Source of the DNA: Paraglaciecola polaris LMG 21857 | Lineage (GTDB): Bacteria > Pseudomonadota > Gammaproteobacteria > Enterobacterales > Alteromonadaceae | Length of the DNA stretch: 64,000 nt | Direction: 5' to 3' | NCBI RefSeq assembly: GCF_000315055.1 | Contig: NZ_BAER01000025.1 | Location: 1-64,000 of the forward strand | In this document: positions 47,070 through 56,959 of the stretch, piece by piece | Position numbering within the stretch: position 1 is the first letter of the stretch | Layout: each line of letters opens with the position of its first letter | Translations under genes and position numbers: made by a program | The notes under the pieces: generated by a model | The model's input: the letters and a program-made list of their open reading frames with translations, nothing else | Told to the model about the DNA's origin: nothing | The model's database searches: none

Positions 47070-48500
47070 TTAAAGCTGTTCAGCGTATCTATATAAGGCT
47101 TTAAGTATGGCTAACTTGTCGTTATTTGTTTGATGCTCTTGTGAAAGCAATTCTAACGACTGCATATAATCTGACATTGTTATATTCGACGGCGAACCTT
47201 CGTCAAGTAAACGGAATTTACGATGGTTTTGCCAGCGCTGCAATTCTAGTTCATTCAAGGTGGTGGGGAAATTTCGCGCCTTATAATAAAACAATAGGGT
47301 GTCGAGTCTAGGATCTTCAAACGGCAAGGTTAAATCCGCTAATTGCGCAGGACTGCATCCGATAACTTGATTCATCAAGTCCCGATCTCTCGGGCTGAAA
47401 AACGCGCCGGAATACAAAGCATGATCGGCTTCGTGCTCAGCCTTTGGTTTATTTTCACTGTGCACGGTGATGAGCTTTTCAACCAGCTCTGGATGTTGCT
47501 TTAATAATTGTAGATTTTGCAAGCAGGTTGCGCGGTTGATACCAAGACGTTCTGCATTGTCCTCACTTAATGATTTAGCAGGAGCGAGTACAGGGCTTTT
47601 ATTAACATGGATAAGTTTAATGGGTAAGCGCTGTTCCCCTTCCTCAAGCATATTGCTTGGGGTGTATAACTTGGCAATGATTTCATCGACAGTTAACGAC
47701 AATAAAGGTCGAATATCGAGGGCTAAATTCACTACGATATAGGCGTTTTTATTGATTGGATGCTGAGCAATCGGCGCAATCCAGGTACAACATCCATGCA
47801 ACGCAGGTAATTTTGACGAAATATGCACCAAAGGCGTGTGGTTATTGAGATCAAACAGCGCAATGACATTCTTTTTAAGGCGTAAATTAAACAAGTAATC
47901 GTACAATTTTGGCTGTACCGTTTTTACCAGTTTGGCTAAGCCTATGGTCGCGTACACATCGGACATCGCATCGTGGGCCGCACTGTGTTCGATATTGTTT
48001 GCCTGACTTAAATCTTCTAGTTTAAAGCTAGGGCTGCCATCTTCTTTTAAAGGCCATTCAATGCCATCAGGACGCAGTGCATAACACGCACGTACCACAT
48101 CGATAATATCCCATCGACTATTCCCATTTCGCCATTCCCGCGCATAAGGGTCATAAAAATTACGATACAGTGCGTAGCGCGTCACTTCATCATCAAAACG
48201 AATATTGTTGTAACCCGCCACACAGGTATTAGGCTGGCTAAACTCGTGATGAATTTTAGCGATGAATTCTGGCTCGATCATGCCATCTCGTAAACTACGC
48301 TGGGGAGTGATGCCGGTAATCAAACAGGCTTGAGGATTAGGCAAGTAATCATTGGGTATTTGATTAAAAATCATTAAAGGTTTGGAAATGATATTTAAAT
48401 CAAGATCGGTACGAATACCGGCAAACTGACACGCTGGGTCTTTTTGCGGATTGACGCCCCATGTTTCATAATCGTGCCAAAAAATAGAGGGAGAAGACAC
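47070..48500 (-). CDS. sbcB: Exodeoxyribonuclease I
   Basis: A 476-residue processive 3'-5' single-strand DNA exonuclease. The DEDDh catalytic set is visible in FWHDYETWGVNPQKDPACQF (Asp and Glu of ExoI), GYNNIRFDDEVTRYALYRNF and SAAHDAMSDVYATIGLAK. The SH3-like and C-terminal helical domains are also collinear with E. coli ExoI. The start is GTG at 48500, with AAGGA five bases upstream. Confidence 0.97.
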   Translation of the reverse strand: MSSPSIFWHDYETWGVNPQKDPACQFAGIRTDLDLNIISKPLMIFNQIPNDYLPNPQACLITGITPQRSLRDGMIEPEFIAKIHHEFSQPNTCVAGYNNIRFDDEVTRYALYRNFYDPYAREWRNGNSRWDIIDVVRACYALRPDGIEWPLKEDGSPSFKLEDLSQANNIEHSAAHDAMSDVYATIGLAKLVKTVQPKLYDYLFNLRLKKNVIALFDLNNHTPLVHISSKLPALHGCCTWIAPIAQHPINKNAYIVVNLALDIRPLLSLTVDEIIAKLYTPSNMLEEGEQRLPIKLIHVNKSPVLAPAKSLSEDNAERLGINRATCLQNLQLLKQHPELVEKLITVHSENKPKAEHEADHALYSGAFFSPRDRDLMNQVIGCSPAQLADLTLPFEDPRLDTLLFYYKARNFPTTLNELELQRWQNHRKFRLLDEGSPSNITMSDYMQSLELLSQEHQTNNDKLAILKALYRYAEQL

Positions 48501-48731
48501 AGCGTTCCTTAACGTTTTAATTGTCTTGAGATCTGAACAGAATTACGTTGCAAACTCAAATTAATCCAACGATTTGACGCATTAATCAGCAATCAAACGG
48601 AACATGGCGTTTATTTAATCTGTGCAGACTAAAGTTGTAGATGCTAATCCTATGAAATTCGCCAGTATGTGCTTAACTAAAAGTGTGTCAAAAACTTGTT
48701 GTTCAAATGGTAGTTTACCTTTGGAGTATTT

Positions 48732-49151
48732 ATGCAATCATTACGTGTTAGCGATTATATGAACTGTCGGCCCGTGACATTTTCTGTTGAAATGTCTGTT
48801 GCTGAAGCGGTCGAGCGTCTATTGCAAAGTGGTCAAACCGGTGGTCCTGTGGTTGATGGCCAAAATAAAGTGATAGGATTTTTATCTGAGCAGGATTGCT
48901 TAGTCCGCATGATTGAGTCGTGTTATTACCGGGAGCAAGTGTGCCGCGTTAAAGACATTATGCGAACAGAGGTCGTTTCTATTCGCCCCTACGTTTCCGT
49001 GATTGAACAAGCACAAACAATGCTTGGTGCGAAACCTAAGATCTATCCAGTTGTGGACGATGATGGTTATCTATTGGGCACAGTCAATCGCTCTCAACTG
49101 CTAAATGCTATCGATATGCAACTTAGAGATGGCTACCGAATTGCTGGTTAA
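48732..49151 (+). CDS. CBS-domain pair protein
   Basis: A 139-residue protein made almost entirely of two CBS motifs (about residues 7-60 and 75-130; VSDYMNCRPVTFSVEMSVAE and VKDIMRTEVVSIRPYVSVIE). Such stand-alone pairs bind adenine nucleotides and act as regulators; the partner is unknown. ATG 48732 has GGAG upstream. It is followed by hrpA in the same orientation after about 100 bases. Confidence 0.88.
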   Translation: MQSLRVSDYMNCRPVTFSVEMSVAEAVERLLQSGQTGGPVVDGQNKVIGFLSEQDCLVRMIESCYYREQVCRVKDIMRTEVVSIRPYVSVIEQAQTMLGAKPKIYPVVDDDGYLLGTVNRSQLLNAIDMQLRDGYRIAG

Positions 49152-49203
49152 GGGTTTTTTAACGATTTAACGATTCGGTACTAGCATTTAAATACTCATT
49201 CTT

Positions 49204-49236
49204 CTAGGATCGACAACCATTATGGTTGTCACCTAG
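49204..49236 (+). promoter_or_regulatory. Stable hairpin just upstream of the hrpA start
   Basis: CTAGG and CCTAG flank an inner 7-base stem (GACAACC / GGTTGTC) around ATTAT, giving a two-part hairpin that ends 15 bases before the TTG start of hrpA. No T-tract follows, so it may be a leader structure affecting hrpA translation or a weak terminator of the CBS gene. Confidence 0.4.
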
Positions 49237-49251
49237 TATGAGCAAATTTTA

Positions 49252-52200
49252 TTGTCTTCACATGCATCTGAAACGAAAAATACCCAGTTAAACTTTTCAC
49301 AGTTAAACGAGCTGATTGAGCAATGTATGCTCGCTGACCGTTTTCGTTTTCGTCGGCGTATTCAGCAAATTCTGCGTTTGGATGAAACAAAGCAAGTCGA
49401 GGCATTGGCTAAACTAAGTAAAGATATTGAACGTTCAACATTATTGTGTGAACAGCGGCGTAATAATCGGCCTAAAATTGAATACCCTGATCTGCCCGTT
49501 ACCGAACAAAAAGACAAAATATCCGACGCTATTCGCGATAATCAAGTGGTGATCATTGCGGGTGAGACAGGCTCTGGGAAAACGACACAAATCCCTAAGA
49601 TTTGCTTAGATTTAGGACGTGGTGTGGCTGGGTTAATTGGCCATACGCAGCCTAGGCGACTCGCTGCACGAAGTGTGGCTAACCGTATTGCGGAAGAATT
49701 GAAAACCGAATTGGGCAATGAAGTCGGGTTTAAAATTCGCTTCTCTGATCAGGTTAGTGATCGTAGCTACGTGAAGCTGATGACTGATGGTATTTTACTG
49801 GCTGAAATACAGCAAGACAGATTTTTAAAGAAATATGACACCATTATTATCGATGAAGCTCATGAACGAAGCTTAAACATCGATTTTATTCTGGGCATAT
49901 TGAAACAGTTGTTACCAAAACGCCCCGACTTAAAATTAATCATTACATCAGCGACGATTGATCCCGAGCGTTTCTCTAAGCATTTTGATAATGCACCTAT
50001 TATTCAAGTTAGCGGGCGAACCTTTCCAGTAGAAATGCGCTATCGACCTTTACTAGAAGACGGGCAGGAAAATGATCGTGACCAAGCGCAGGCCATAATT
50101 GATGCAGTGAATGAGCTAGGTGAGCATAGTCAAGGCGATATACTGGTTTTCTTAAGTGGTGAACGTGACATTCGGGACATGGCTGATGCACTTACTCGTC
50201 AGCAATTCAGGCATACCGAAGTGGTTCCTTTATACGCAAGGTTATCAGCAGCAGAACAAAATAAAATATTTCAGTCTCACTCGGGACGGCGGATTGTACT
50301 TGCTACTAACGTTGCAGAAACATCGCTTACGGTGCCCGGCATTAAATATGTAATCGACCCGGGCACGGCGCGAATTTCCCGCTACAGCGTACGTAGCAAA
50401 GTTCAACGGCTGCCCATTGAAGCAATATCACAAGCATCAGCGAATCAACGAGCGGGGCGATGTGGCCGTGTTTCCAATGGTATTTGTATTCGTCTATATA
50501 GCGAAGAAGACTTTAATAATCGTGATGAATTTACTGATCCAGAAATTTTAAGAACTAATTTAGCGTCTGTTATTTTACAAATGCTGGCCTTGGGACTTGG
50601 CAAGATTGATCAATTTCCTTTTGTTCAAATGCCCGACTCTCGTAGCATTAATGATGGCTTTAACTTGCTTGAAGAATTAGGCGGAGTAGAAAAAGACACT
50701 GGACGTCTTAGTTTAACGACTATAGGTCGTCAGATGGCGCGCTTACCTATTGACCCACGTTACGCTAGGATGATAGTTGAAGCAGAAAAGCAAAATAGTA
50801 TGCGTGATGTAACCGTGATCACTGCAGGTTTAAGTATTCAAGATCCCAGGGAGCGTCCGCAAGACAAGCGCCAAGCTGCGGATGAAAAACATCAGGCGTT
50901 TGCAAATAAAGATTCGGACTTCTTAGCATTATTATCCCTCTGGCATGAGTTCAAAGCTAAGCAGGCTGAACTTACCAATAATCAATTACGTAAATGGTGT
51001 AAGCAGTATTTTATCAATTATCTGCGTATGCGGGAATGGCAAGATATTGTCAGCCAGTTGAAAAAATCTATTGCCGAGCTTGGTTTTAGGATCAGCCAAG
51101 CGGAGGCGGATTATCAAGCTATTCACCAAGCTATGGCTGCGGGGTTGTTGTCTCATATCGGAAATAAAGATAAAGATAAAGAATACCTTGGAGCACGGAA
51201 TAGCCGTTTCATGTTATTCCCTGGTTCGGGGATTGCTAAAACCAGTCCCAAGTGGTTGATGGTTGCAGAATTGGTTGATACCTCACGGTTATTTGGACGG
51301 ATGGGGGCTAAAATTGAACCCCAATGGCTTGAATCATTGGCTGGTCATTTAATCAAACGTAACTACAGCGAACCCCACTGGTCGAAGAAGCAAGGCACCG
51401 TGCAGGCATTTGAGAATGTTGTTTTATATGGCTTACCCTTAGTCACAAAACGCCGGGTCGCATACAGTCAGATTGATCCTGTCATCAGTCGCGCGATTTT
51501 TATTCGTGAAGCACTCGTTAATCAAGATACCAAGCTTAAAGATGATTTTCTAATTGAAAACCAGCTAGAAGTTGACGAAATTAGAGGGTTAGAGGATAAA
51601 ATCCGCCGTCGTGATCTGCTTGTAGACGAAGAGGCACTGGTCGACTTTTATGCTGAGCATATCCCTTCGCACGTCTGCAGTGAGGCAAGCTTTAAAAAAT
51701 GGTGGAGTAAAGCGCGTAATAATACACCTGATTTACTGTCCTATTCAAAGCAAATGTTGCTTAAAAATTCGCCGGTAAAAGCGCATGAAATTGATTTCCC
51801 TGAAACGTGGCGACAGGGTAATTTGACCCTAAGTCTGGATTATCATTTTAACCCAACTGACATTGATGATGGGGTAAGTCTGTTAGTGCCATTGTCTTTG
51901 CTAAATCAACTATCTACTAGCGGTTTTGATTGGCTAGTACCCGGGTTACGCCATGAACTTATTATTACCTTAATTAAATCACTACCCAAACGCCTTAGAC
52001 GTAATTTTGTGCCTGCTCCTAACTATGCTCAAGCGTGTTTAGCGGACATTTTACCCATAGATGATAAGGGGCGAGCTGTGGGATTTTTAAACGCATTGAC
52101 CCTCAAGCTAAAGCGTATGACAGGTGTCGAGGTCACAGCCGAAGATTGGCAAATCGATACATTACCGTCGCATCTTCATTTTAATTTTAAAGTTTTAGAT

Positions 52201-53178
52201 GAACATAATAAACTATTCAAGCAGGGTCGAGATCTGCATGGTTTACAGCATGAGCTGCAAAGTAAGGTTAAGCAGAGTTTAAGTAGCATCGCCAAACCCG
52301 GCCTAGAAAAATCAGGTCTAACAAAATGGGATTTTGATGCGCTACCCGAAGAGTACGAGAGTAAACAAAGTGGCTTTAATGTTAAGGCGTATCCGGCGCT
52401 AGTCGCGCAAAAGCACTCTGTGGCAATTAAGTTATTCGACAAGCCTTATATGGCGCAATCATCACATCAGCTTGGTCTAAGGCAATTAATATTGATATCA
52501 ATCCCATCACCGATAAAATATTTGCATGAAAAGCTCCCCAATAAAGCAAAGCTAGGCTTGTATTTTAACCCTTTCGGCAAAATCACAGCCCTTATTGATG
52601 ATGTTATTGCTGCAGCGATAGATGAACTGGTTACTCAATTTCAGTTACAAAATGGCAATATACGCACGCCCGAACCCTTCGAAAAGTGTTGTGTTTTTGT
52701 GCGCAGTGAAATCAACGATCGGGTATTAGAAATTGCGCAAAAAGTTGAAATAGGTTTAACAAAGGCACACCAGATTAAGAAAAAAATGAAGGGTAACGTC
52801 CCCATGAGTATGATCAATGCGTATGGCGACATTAAACAACATCTAGATAGCTTGGTATTTGGCGGTTTTACCAGCGAGATAGGAGCGGGGCGCTTAAATG
52901 ATTGGCAACGTTATATCGAAGGCATTGCTCGGCGTATTGAAAAACTGCCGATTGATCCAACGAAAGACAGGCTTCACCAGCTGAATGTTGAAAAAGTGCA
53001 GCAAGCGTACGCAAAGCAGTTAAATAAAGTGCCAGCAGGTCTACCTGTGCCTGATGCGCTAGCTGAAGTACGTTGGATGATCGAAGAATTACGGGTGTCG
53101 TTTTTTGCCCAACAATTAGGTACGGCTATGCCTATTTCAACGAAGCGCATCATCAATCAACTCGAAACAGTGAGCTAA
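49252..53178 (+). CDS. hrpA: ATP-dependent RNA helicase HrpA
   Basis: A 1308-residue DEAH-box RNA helicase; E. coli HrpA resolves stalled ribosomes. Motif I is AGETGSGKTTQIPK, motif Ia TQPRRLAARSVANRIAEEL, motif II DEAH (IIIDEAHERSLN), motif III TSATIDPERFS, and motif VI QRAGRCGRVSNG; HA2, OB-fold and the long C-terminal HrpA-specific region follow. The start is probably TTG at 49252, because the collinear N-terminus (LNFSQLNELIEQCMLADRFR) begins just after it and an in-frame TAG lies 18 bases upstream. There is no strong Shine-Dalgarno. Confidence 0.95.
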   Translation: MSSHASETKNTQLNFSQLNELIEQCMLADRFRFRRRIQQILRLDETKQVEALAKLSKDIERSTLLCEQRRNNRPKIEYPDLPVTEQKDKISDAIRDNQVVIIAGETGSGKTTQIPKICLDLGRGVAGLIGHTQPRRLAARSVANRIAEELKTELGNEVGFKIRFSDQVSDRSYVKLMTDGILLAEIQQDRFLKKYDTIIIDEAHERSLNIDFILGILKQLLPKRPDLKLIITSATIDPERFSKHFDNAPIIQVSGRTFPVEMRYRPLLEDGQENDRDQAQAIIDAVNELGEHSQGDILVFLSGERDIRDMADALTRQQFRHTEVVPLYARLSAAEQNKIFQSHSGRRIVLATNVAETSLTVPGIKYVIDPGTARISRYSVRSKVQRLPIEAISQASANQRAGRCGRVSNGICIRLYSEEDFNNRDEFTDPEILRTNLASVILQMLALGLGKIDQFPFVQMPDSRSINDGFNLLEELGGVEKDTGRLSLTTIGRQMARLPIDPRYARMIVEAEKQNSMRDVTVITAGLSIQDPRERPQDKRQAADEKHQAFANKDSDFLALLSLWHEFKAKQAELTNNQLRKWCKQYFINYLRMREWQDIVSQLKKSIAELGFRISQAEADYQAIHQAMAAGLLSHIGNKDKDKEYLGARNSRFMLFPGSGIAKTSPKWLMVAELVDTSRLFGRMGAKIEPQWLESLAGHLIKRNYSEPHWSKKQGTVQAFENVVLYGLPLVTKRRVAYSQIDPVISRAIFIREALVNQDTKLKDDFLIENQLEVDEIRGLEDKIRRRDLLVDEEALVDFYAEHIPSHVCSEASFKKWWSKARNNTPDLLSYSKQMLLKNSPVKAHEIDFPETWRQGNLTLSLDYHFNPTDIDDGVSLLVPLSLLNQLSTSGFDWLVPGLRHELIITLIKSLPKRLRRNFVPAPNYAQACLADILPIDDKGRAVGFLNALTLKLKRMTGVEVTAEDWQIDTLPSHLHFNFKVLDEHNKLFKQGRDLHGLQHELQSKVKQSLSSIAKPGLEKSGLTKWDFDALPEEYESKQSGFNVKAYPALVAQKHSVAIKLFDKPYMAQSSHQLGLRQLILISIPSPIKYLHEKLPNKAKLGLYFNPFGKITALIDDVIAAAIDELVTQFQLQNGNIRTPEPFEKCCVFVRSEINDRVLEIAQKVEIGLTKAHQIKKKMKGNVPMSMINAYGDIKQHLDSLVFGGFTSEIGAGRLNDWQRYIEGIARRIEKLPIDPTKDRLHQLNVEKVQQAYAKQLNKVPAGLPVPDALAEVRWMIEELRVSFFAQQLGTAMPISTKRIINQLETVS

Positions 53179-53289
53179 TAAGATGAGCAAACAATAGATT
53201 AAACGACTTGGTTTGCATAAAGTCCGTTGACTTTGCTTTAACGGCACCCTATAAACACAGAGTAGGCAATAAACTAGGATGGAATTTTG

Positions 53290-53592
53290 ATGTTAGGCTA
53301 CAACGACAAACGTAATTTTTTTCGTATGATGGTGAACTCAGCGTGCGAAATAGTGGTTAACGACGATGAGTCGAGTCGTACATTACCAGCGGTATGCAAG
53401 GATATAAGCGCAACTGGTATGTCATTCGAAGTAGATGAACAATCGGTAGAAATTGGTACTCTGGTCGATGTGTATATAGAATCGACCAATAGCCAAATCC
53501 CGTCCTTATCCGCTAAAGGCAGGGTAGTGCGATCTGAATGCAGTGAAGATAAAACCTGTATTATCGGTGTTGAAATAACCGAGATGAATTAA
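53290..53592 (+). CDS. PilZ-domain protein (c-di-GMP binding)
   Basis: A 100-residue single PilZ domain. The N-terminal DKRNFFRM gives the arginine-rich motif and CKDISATGMSFEV gives the (D/N)xSxxG motif, so c-di-GMP binding is expected. It continues with ESTNSQIPSLSAKGRVVRSE and ends in the typical IIGVEITEM. ATG 53290 is used rather than the TTG at 53287; AGGA lies about 10 bases upstream. It could respond to the cyclase at 21.3 kb or the EAL protein at 14.2 kb, but there is no direct link. Confidence 0.86.
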   Translation: MLGYNDKRNFFRMMVNSACEIVVNDDESSRTLPAVCKDISATGMSFEVDEQSVEIGTLVDVYIESTNSQIPSLSAKGRVVRSECSEDKTCIIGVEITEMN

Positions 53593-53693
53593 CAGGCCTT
53601 ATATTAAAAAGAGGCGTCAGGCTATTTTCAAGGTTTGTGTATTGCGCCGAGCAAAAAGACGTAATGTCTAGTGCGCAGCGCAGGGTAATGTAT

Positions 53694-54881
53694 TTAAAGT
53701 ACCTTGCAAATTAGGCCTTTCAAATAGAACCCTTCGGGATAGTTTGTGGATACCGGATGATCAGGCGCCTGAGAAAGACGTTGTATTATCTGTACCTCAC
53801 GACCTGCATCTAGCGCTGCATCTGCGACGACCTTCTGAAATAAATCAAATGGCATTAAGCCAGAGCAACTAAAGGTGGCGAGGATCCCACCTGGTTGCAT
53901 AATTTGCATCGCCAGCATATTAATGTCTTTATAGCCTCGACAGGCTCGGTTTAAAGATGCTTTTGAGTCAACAAACTTAGGAGGATCAAGTATGATCTGT
54001 GAGAAATGTCGTCCTTCGGCCTTGTAATCACGTAGTGCTTGAAACACATCTTGATTTTTGAATTCACATTTGCTGATATCTAAATCATTAATTTCAACGT
54101 TACGTCTGGCCGTCTCCAATGCTAAATCAGAAACATCTAAACTAGTCACACTGCGCGCACCGGCCGCTAGGGCATAGCTACCAAACGTGCCTGTGTAACA
54201 GAAACAGTTCAATACATCTCTGTCGTTAGCATATTGTGCGGCAATCGCGCGATTGTCACGTTGGTCTAAATAGAAGCCGGTTTTATGACCAAGTTTTACA
54301 TTAACAATTATTTTAACCCCATTTTCTTCGATGATGACCTCATCAGGGATGTCACCACTCAATACTTGGGCAACTTCCTCTAACCCTTCTTTTTTACGCA
54401 CTGCGACATCGCTTCGTTCATAAATAGCATGTTGCGGAAATTGCGATTTCAATGCCCAGACGATTTTATCTCTGTGCTTGTCGGCGCCAGCTGAGAGCAA
54501 CTGACAGACGATGACTTGATTATAGATATCTATCGTTACCCCTGGTAACCCATCAGATTCCGCAGCGATTAATCGGTAACCGGTTAAACCGTGCCGCCGA
54601 ATCAATTCTTCTCTAGAAAGTTGTGCTTTTGCAATACGACGCTGAAAAAAACCGTTGTCGACACTTTCATTTTGCTCAAACGTCCATATTCTAACTTGTA
54701 TCTGAGAATGCGGTGAATAGGCACCGCGACCGAGCCAAAGGTCATCATGACTATAAACATCGACAGTATCGCCAAGATTCAAGCGGCCTTTTGCACTTTC
54801 AATTGCACTGGCGAAAATCCAAGGGTGACGGCGTAGCAGCGATTTTTCTCGCCCGGGGTGTAATGTAACGCGTGATGACAT
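53694..54881 (-). CDS. rlmI: 23S rRNA (cytosine-1962-C5)-methyltransferase RlmI
   Basis: A 395-residue methyltransferase that makes m5C1962 in 23S rRNA. An N-terminal PUA domain (about residues 3-80, [21 protein letters not shown]) is followed by a central domain and the Rossmann SAM domain with [21 protein letters not shown], the catalytic ILDPPKFV and [12 protein letters not shown] cysteine. It is convergent with the PilZ gene and divergent from the quinone oxidoreductase gene. Confidence 0.95.
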   Translation of the reverse strand: MSSRVTLHPGREKSLLRRHPWIFASAIESAKGRLNLGDTVDVYSHDDLWLGRGAYSPHSQIQVRIWTFEQNESVDNGFFQRRIAKAQLSREELIRRHGLTGYRLIAAESDGLPGVTIDIYNQVIVCQLLSAGADKHRDKIVWALKSQFPQHAIYERSDVAVRKKEGLEEVAQVLSGDIPDEVIIEENGVKIIVNVKLGHKTGFYLDQRDNRAIAAQYANDRDVLNCFCYTGTFGSYALAAGARSVTSLDVSDLALETARRNVEINDLDISKCEFKNQDVFQALRDYKAEGRHFSQIILDPPKFVDSKASLNRACRGYKDINMLAMQIMQPGGILATFSCSGLMPFDLFQKVVADAALDAGREVQIIQRLSQAPDHPVSTNYPEGFYLKGLICKVL

Positions 54882-54979
54882 AGTGTGGTGGTTTCCAACA
54901 AACAGAATTAAATAGGTGAACGTGGGACAGACTTTTGCCTTCGAGCATCAAATTGAACAAGACATTCAATGGAGAATTC

Positions 54980-55960
54980 ATGCAATTTATTGATTATCAA
55001 GAAAGTACAGCAACAGACACGCTTTTTATTAATGATACAACAAAACCTGTGCTCAAGCATGGGCAAGTGTTGTTAAAGGTGCATAGCTTTGGCATAAACC
55101 GCGCTGATACCTTGCAGCGTCAAGGAAAGTATCCTGCGCCGAGAGGCGAAAGTCCTATATTGGGCCTTGAGGTGTCAGGCGAAATTGTTGAAATTTACGC
55201 CGATGACGATAACTCACCATCTCGGTGGAGTATCGGTGATGAAGTGTTTGCCCTGGTCGCCGGTGGTGGCTATGCCGAATACGTCGCGGTCAATGCCACA
55301 CATCTTATGTCAAGGCCTAAAAGTGTTGATATGCCTAGTGCAGCTGGTATTGCTGAGGTTTTTTTAACGGCTTACCAAAGCTTATTTCAAGTGGCTGGAT
55401 TGAAACCTCAGCAGCGTGTGTTGATACATGCAGGGGCAAGTGGGGTCGGTCTCGCTGCCATTCAATTGGCAAAAGCGCATGGATGTCATGTGAGTGTTAC
55501 GGCATCAAGTGAGAAGAAATTAGCCATATGCGAAAAGTACGGTGCTGATCGACTGATAAATTATAAAGAACAAAACTTTGCTGAGTGCTTTGAGCAAGGC
55601 GGCGTGGATGTCATCATTGATTTTGTCGGCGGAGATTACGTCAATCGTAATCTGCGTATTTTGAATATCGATGGGACCATAGTTTACCTTGCTATGCTTG
55701 CAGGACGATATGCAGACAAGCTCGATATGGCGCTGATGTTAGCTAAGCGAGCAACGATTACCGGTTCGACATTACGCAGTCGCAGCGATGAATATAAAAC
55801 CGTATTAATTAAAGATTTTTCGGAACGCTTTTTTGCGGATTTAGAAAATGGTGCTCTGCGTCCTGTCATTGATACTCAATATGGCGTTAGCGATATTACC
55901 ACCGCCCATCAACGGCTTGAGCAAAACGACAGTATGGGGAAAATTATAGTTTCTTGGTAA
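54980..55960 (+). CDS. NAD(P)H:quinone oxidoreductase, PIG3-like MDR family
   Basis: A 326-residue zinc-free medium-chain dehydrogenase/reductase. Key segments are VHSFGINRADTLQRQGKYPAP, ILGLEVSGEIVE, and the NADPH motif LIHAGASGVGLAAIQLAKAHG. This pattern matches the PIG3 (TP53I3) type of quinone oxidoreductase. ATG 54980 is preceded by GGAG; the ORF upstream of it is not conserved. Confidence 0.9.
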   Translation: MQFIDYQESTATDTLFINDTTKPVLKHGQVLLKVHSFGINRADTLQRQGKYPAPRGESPILGLEVSGEIVEIYADDDNSPSRWSIGDEVFALVAGGGYAEYVAVNATHLMSRPKSVDMPSAAGIAEVFLTAYQSLFQVAGLKPQQRVLIHAGASGVGLAAIQLAKAHGCHVSVTASSEKKLAICEKYGADRLINYKEQNFAECFEQGGVDVIIDFVGGDYVNRNLRILNIDGTIVYLAMLAGRYADKLDMALMLAKRATITGSTLRSRSDEYKTVLIKDFSERFFADLENGALRPVIDTQYGVSDITTAHQRLEQNDSMGKIIVSW

Positions 55961-55979
55961 ATATACTGAAACATAAAGG

Positions 55980-56007
55980 TGGCTAGGGGAGATTATCACC
56001 CTAGCCA
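55980..56007. terminator. Hairpin between convergent genes
   Basis: A 9-base perfect inverted repeat (TGGCTAGGG / CCCTAGCCA) lies between the quinone oxidoreductase and the convergent EF-hand gene. GC-rich but without a T-tract; a plausible bidirectional terminator. Confidence 0.55.
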
Positions 56008-56015
56008 GATTTGAA

Positions 56016-56234
56016 CTACCTCTGTAACAGCACACTAAACTCTTGTTTGGATACATAGCCATCTTTGTCGCCGTCTAAGTCATTAAAGATAGCGGCAAGG
56101 GTGGTATCAATGCTCGCTTCTTTAGCGCTAAGCATATTGTCTTCATTAACATCCAAGGCTGCAAAAATGTCAGTAGCGGCAAATGCACTTGCTGATGTCA
56201 ACGCTATTAAGCCTGCAATCACTGTTTTTTTCAT
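56016..56234 (-). CDS. Small exported EF-hand protein
   Basis: A 72-residue protein. The signal peptide MKKTVIAGLIALTSASAFAA is followed by two EF-hand calcium loops: DVNEDNMLSAKE and DLDGDKDGYVSKQE. In both, the Asp/Asn positions 1, 3 and 5 and the last Glu are present, so Ca2+ binding is likely in the periplasm or outside. A paralogue of the same design lies 73 bases upstream on the same strand. No function is known. Confidence 0.85.
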   Translation of the reverse strand: MKKTVIAGLIALTSASAFAATDIFAALDVNEDNMLSAKEASIDTTLAAIFNDLDGDKDGYVSKQEFSVLLQR

Positions 56235-56307
56235 TTGGTTCTCCTGATACTTTATTTGTTAGTGTTACTTTGTTCGTTTAGACGCTAATACTATTCGAAC
56301 CATCTGA

Positions 56308-56514
56308 CTAATTTTCCAATTCACTCGCTGTAAGGTATCCGTCTTTGTTAATATCGAGCTCTGCGAATACCGATGATAAAGCTGCATCTGATGAAGCTTC
56401 TTCTAGGCTGATACGGTCATCGTTATCAGTATCTAGCGCATCCATTAAATCTTCTTGGGCGTAGACTGTTCCAGAGGCCAGAAATAGGCCGGTAATTACA
56501 ATTAACGTTTTCAT
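56308..56514 (-). CDS. Small exported EF-hand protein, paralogue
   Basis: A 68-residue protein with signal peptide MKTLIVITGLFLASGTVYAQ and two EF-hand loops, DTDNDDRISLEE and DINKDGYLTASE. It shares the spacing and the EAS.DAAL.SVFAELD-type linker with the downstream gene at 56016-56234, so the two probably arose by tandem duplication and are co-transcribed. Confidence 0.85.
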   Translation of the reverse strand: MKTLIVITGLFLASGTVYAQEDLMDALDTDNDDRISLEEASSDAALSSVFAELDINKDGYLTASELEN

Positions 56515-56959
56515 AATGTCGATTCCTTATGGCTAAACAAAATTAGCTAGGTTGTCGTTGTTAAGCCAATTTCACGCTTTGCGTTTTTATTAAGGCATAA
56601 CAAATTTGACGAGCAATATTACTCAAATATTCATATTAAATGGCAGCGAACGTAAACGTCACTATTCAGATGTTGAATACAATTCAGGTATTACATGGAT
56701 TATGCCAAAGTTAAAAAGTACATTATATTCAATGGTTTGGGATGGTCTTGGAGAGAAAAGCTGTAAACTAAAGACTATATAATAAGGTATATGTGTGGAT
56801 ACGATTACACTTAACGGTTAGTGATATAAAAGGTATTATTAATCAGTGACTTAAGGCGAAGCTAATTAGTTACGCGTAGCGAAAAAGCGACAATATACAT
56901 AATAATAGAGCGTTATCATATGCATAATGTCACTTGCTCAGTGCACGCGGAGTGCCTAC
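56515..56959. other. AT-rich intergenic stretch between the EF-hand genes and the glucosylglycerate operon
   Basis: About 445 bases that lie upstream of the EF-hand gene pair and downstream of the phosphorylase gene. I see no credible ORF, no RNA gene and no clear terminator. It should contain the EF-hand promoter. Confidence 0.4.
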
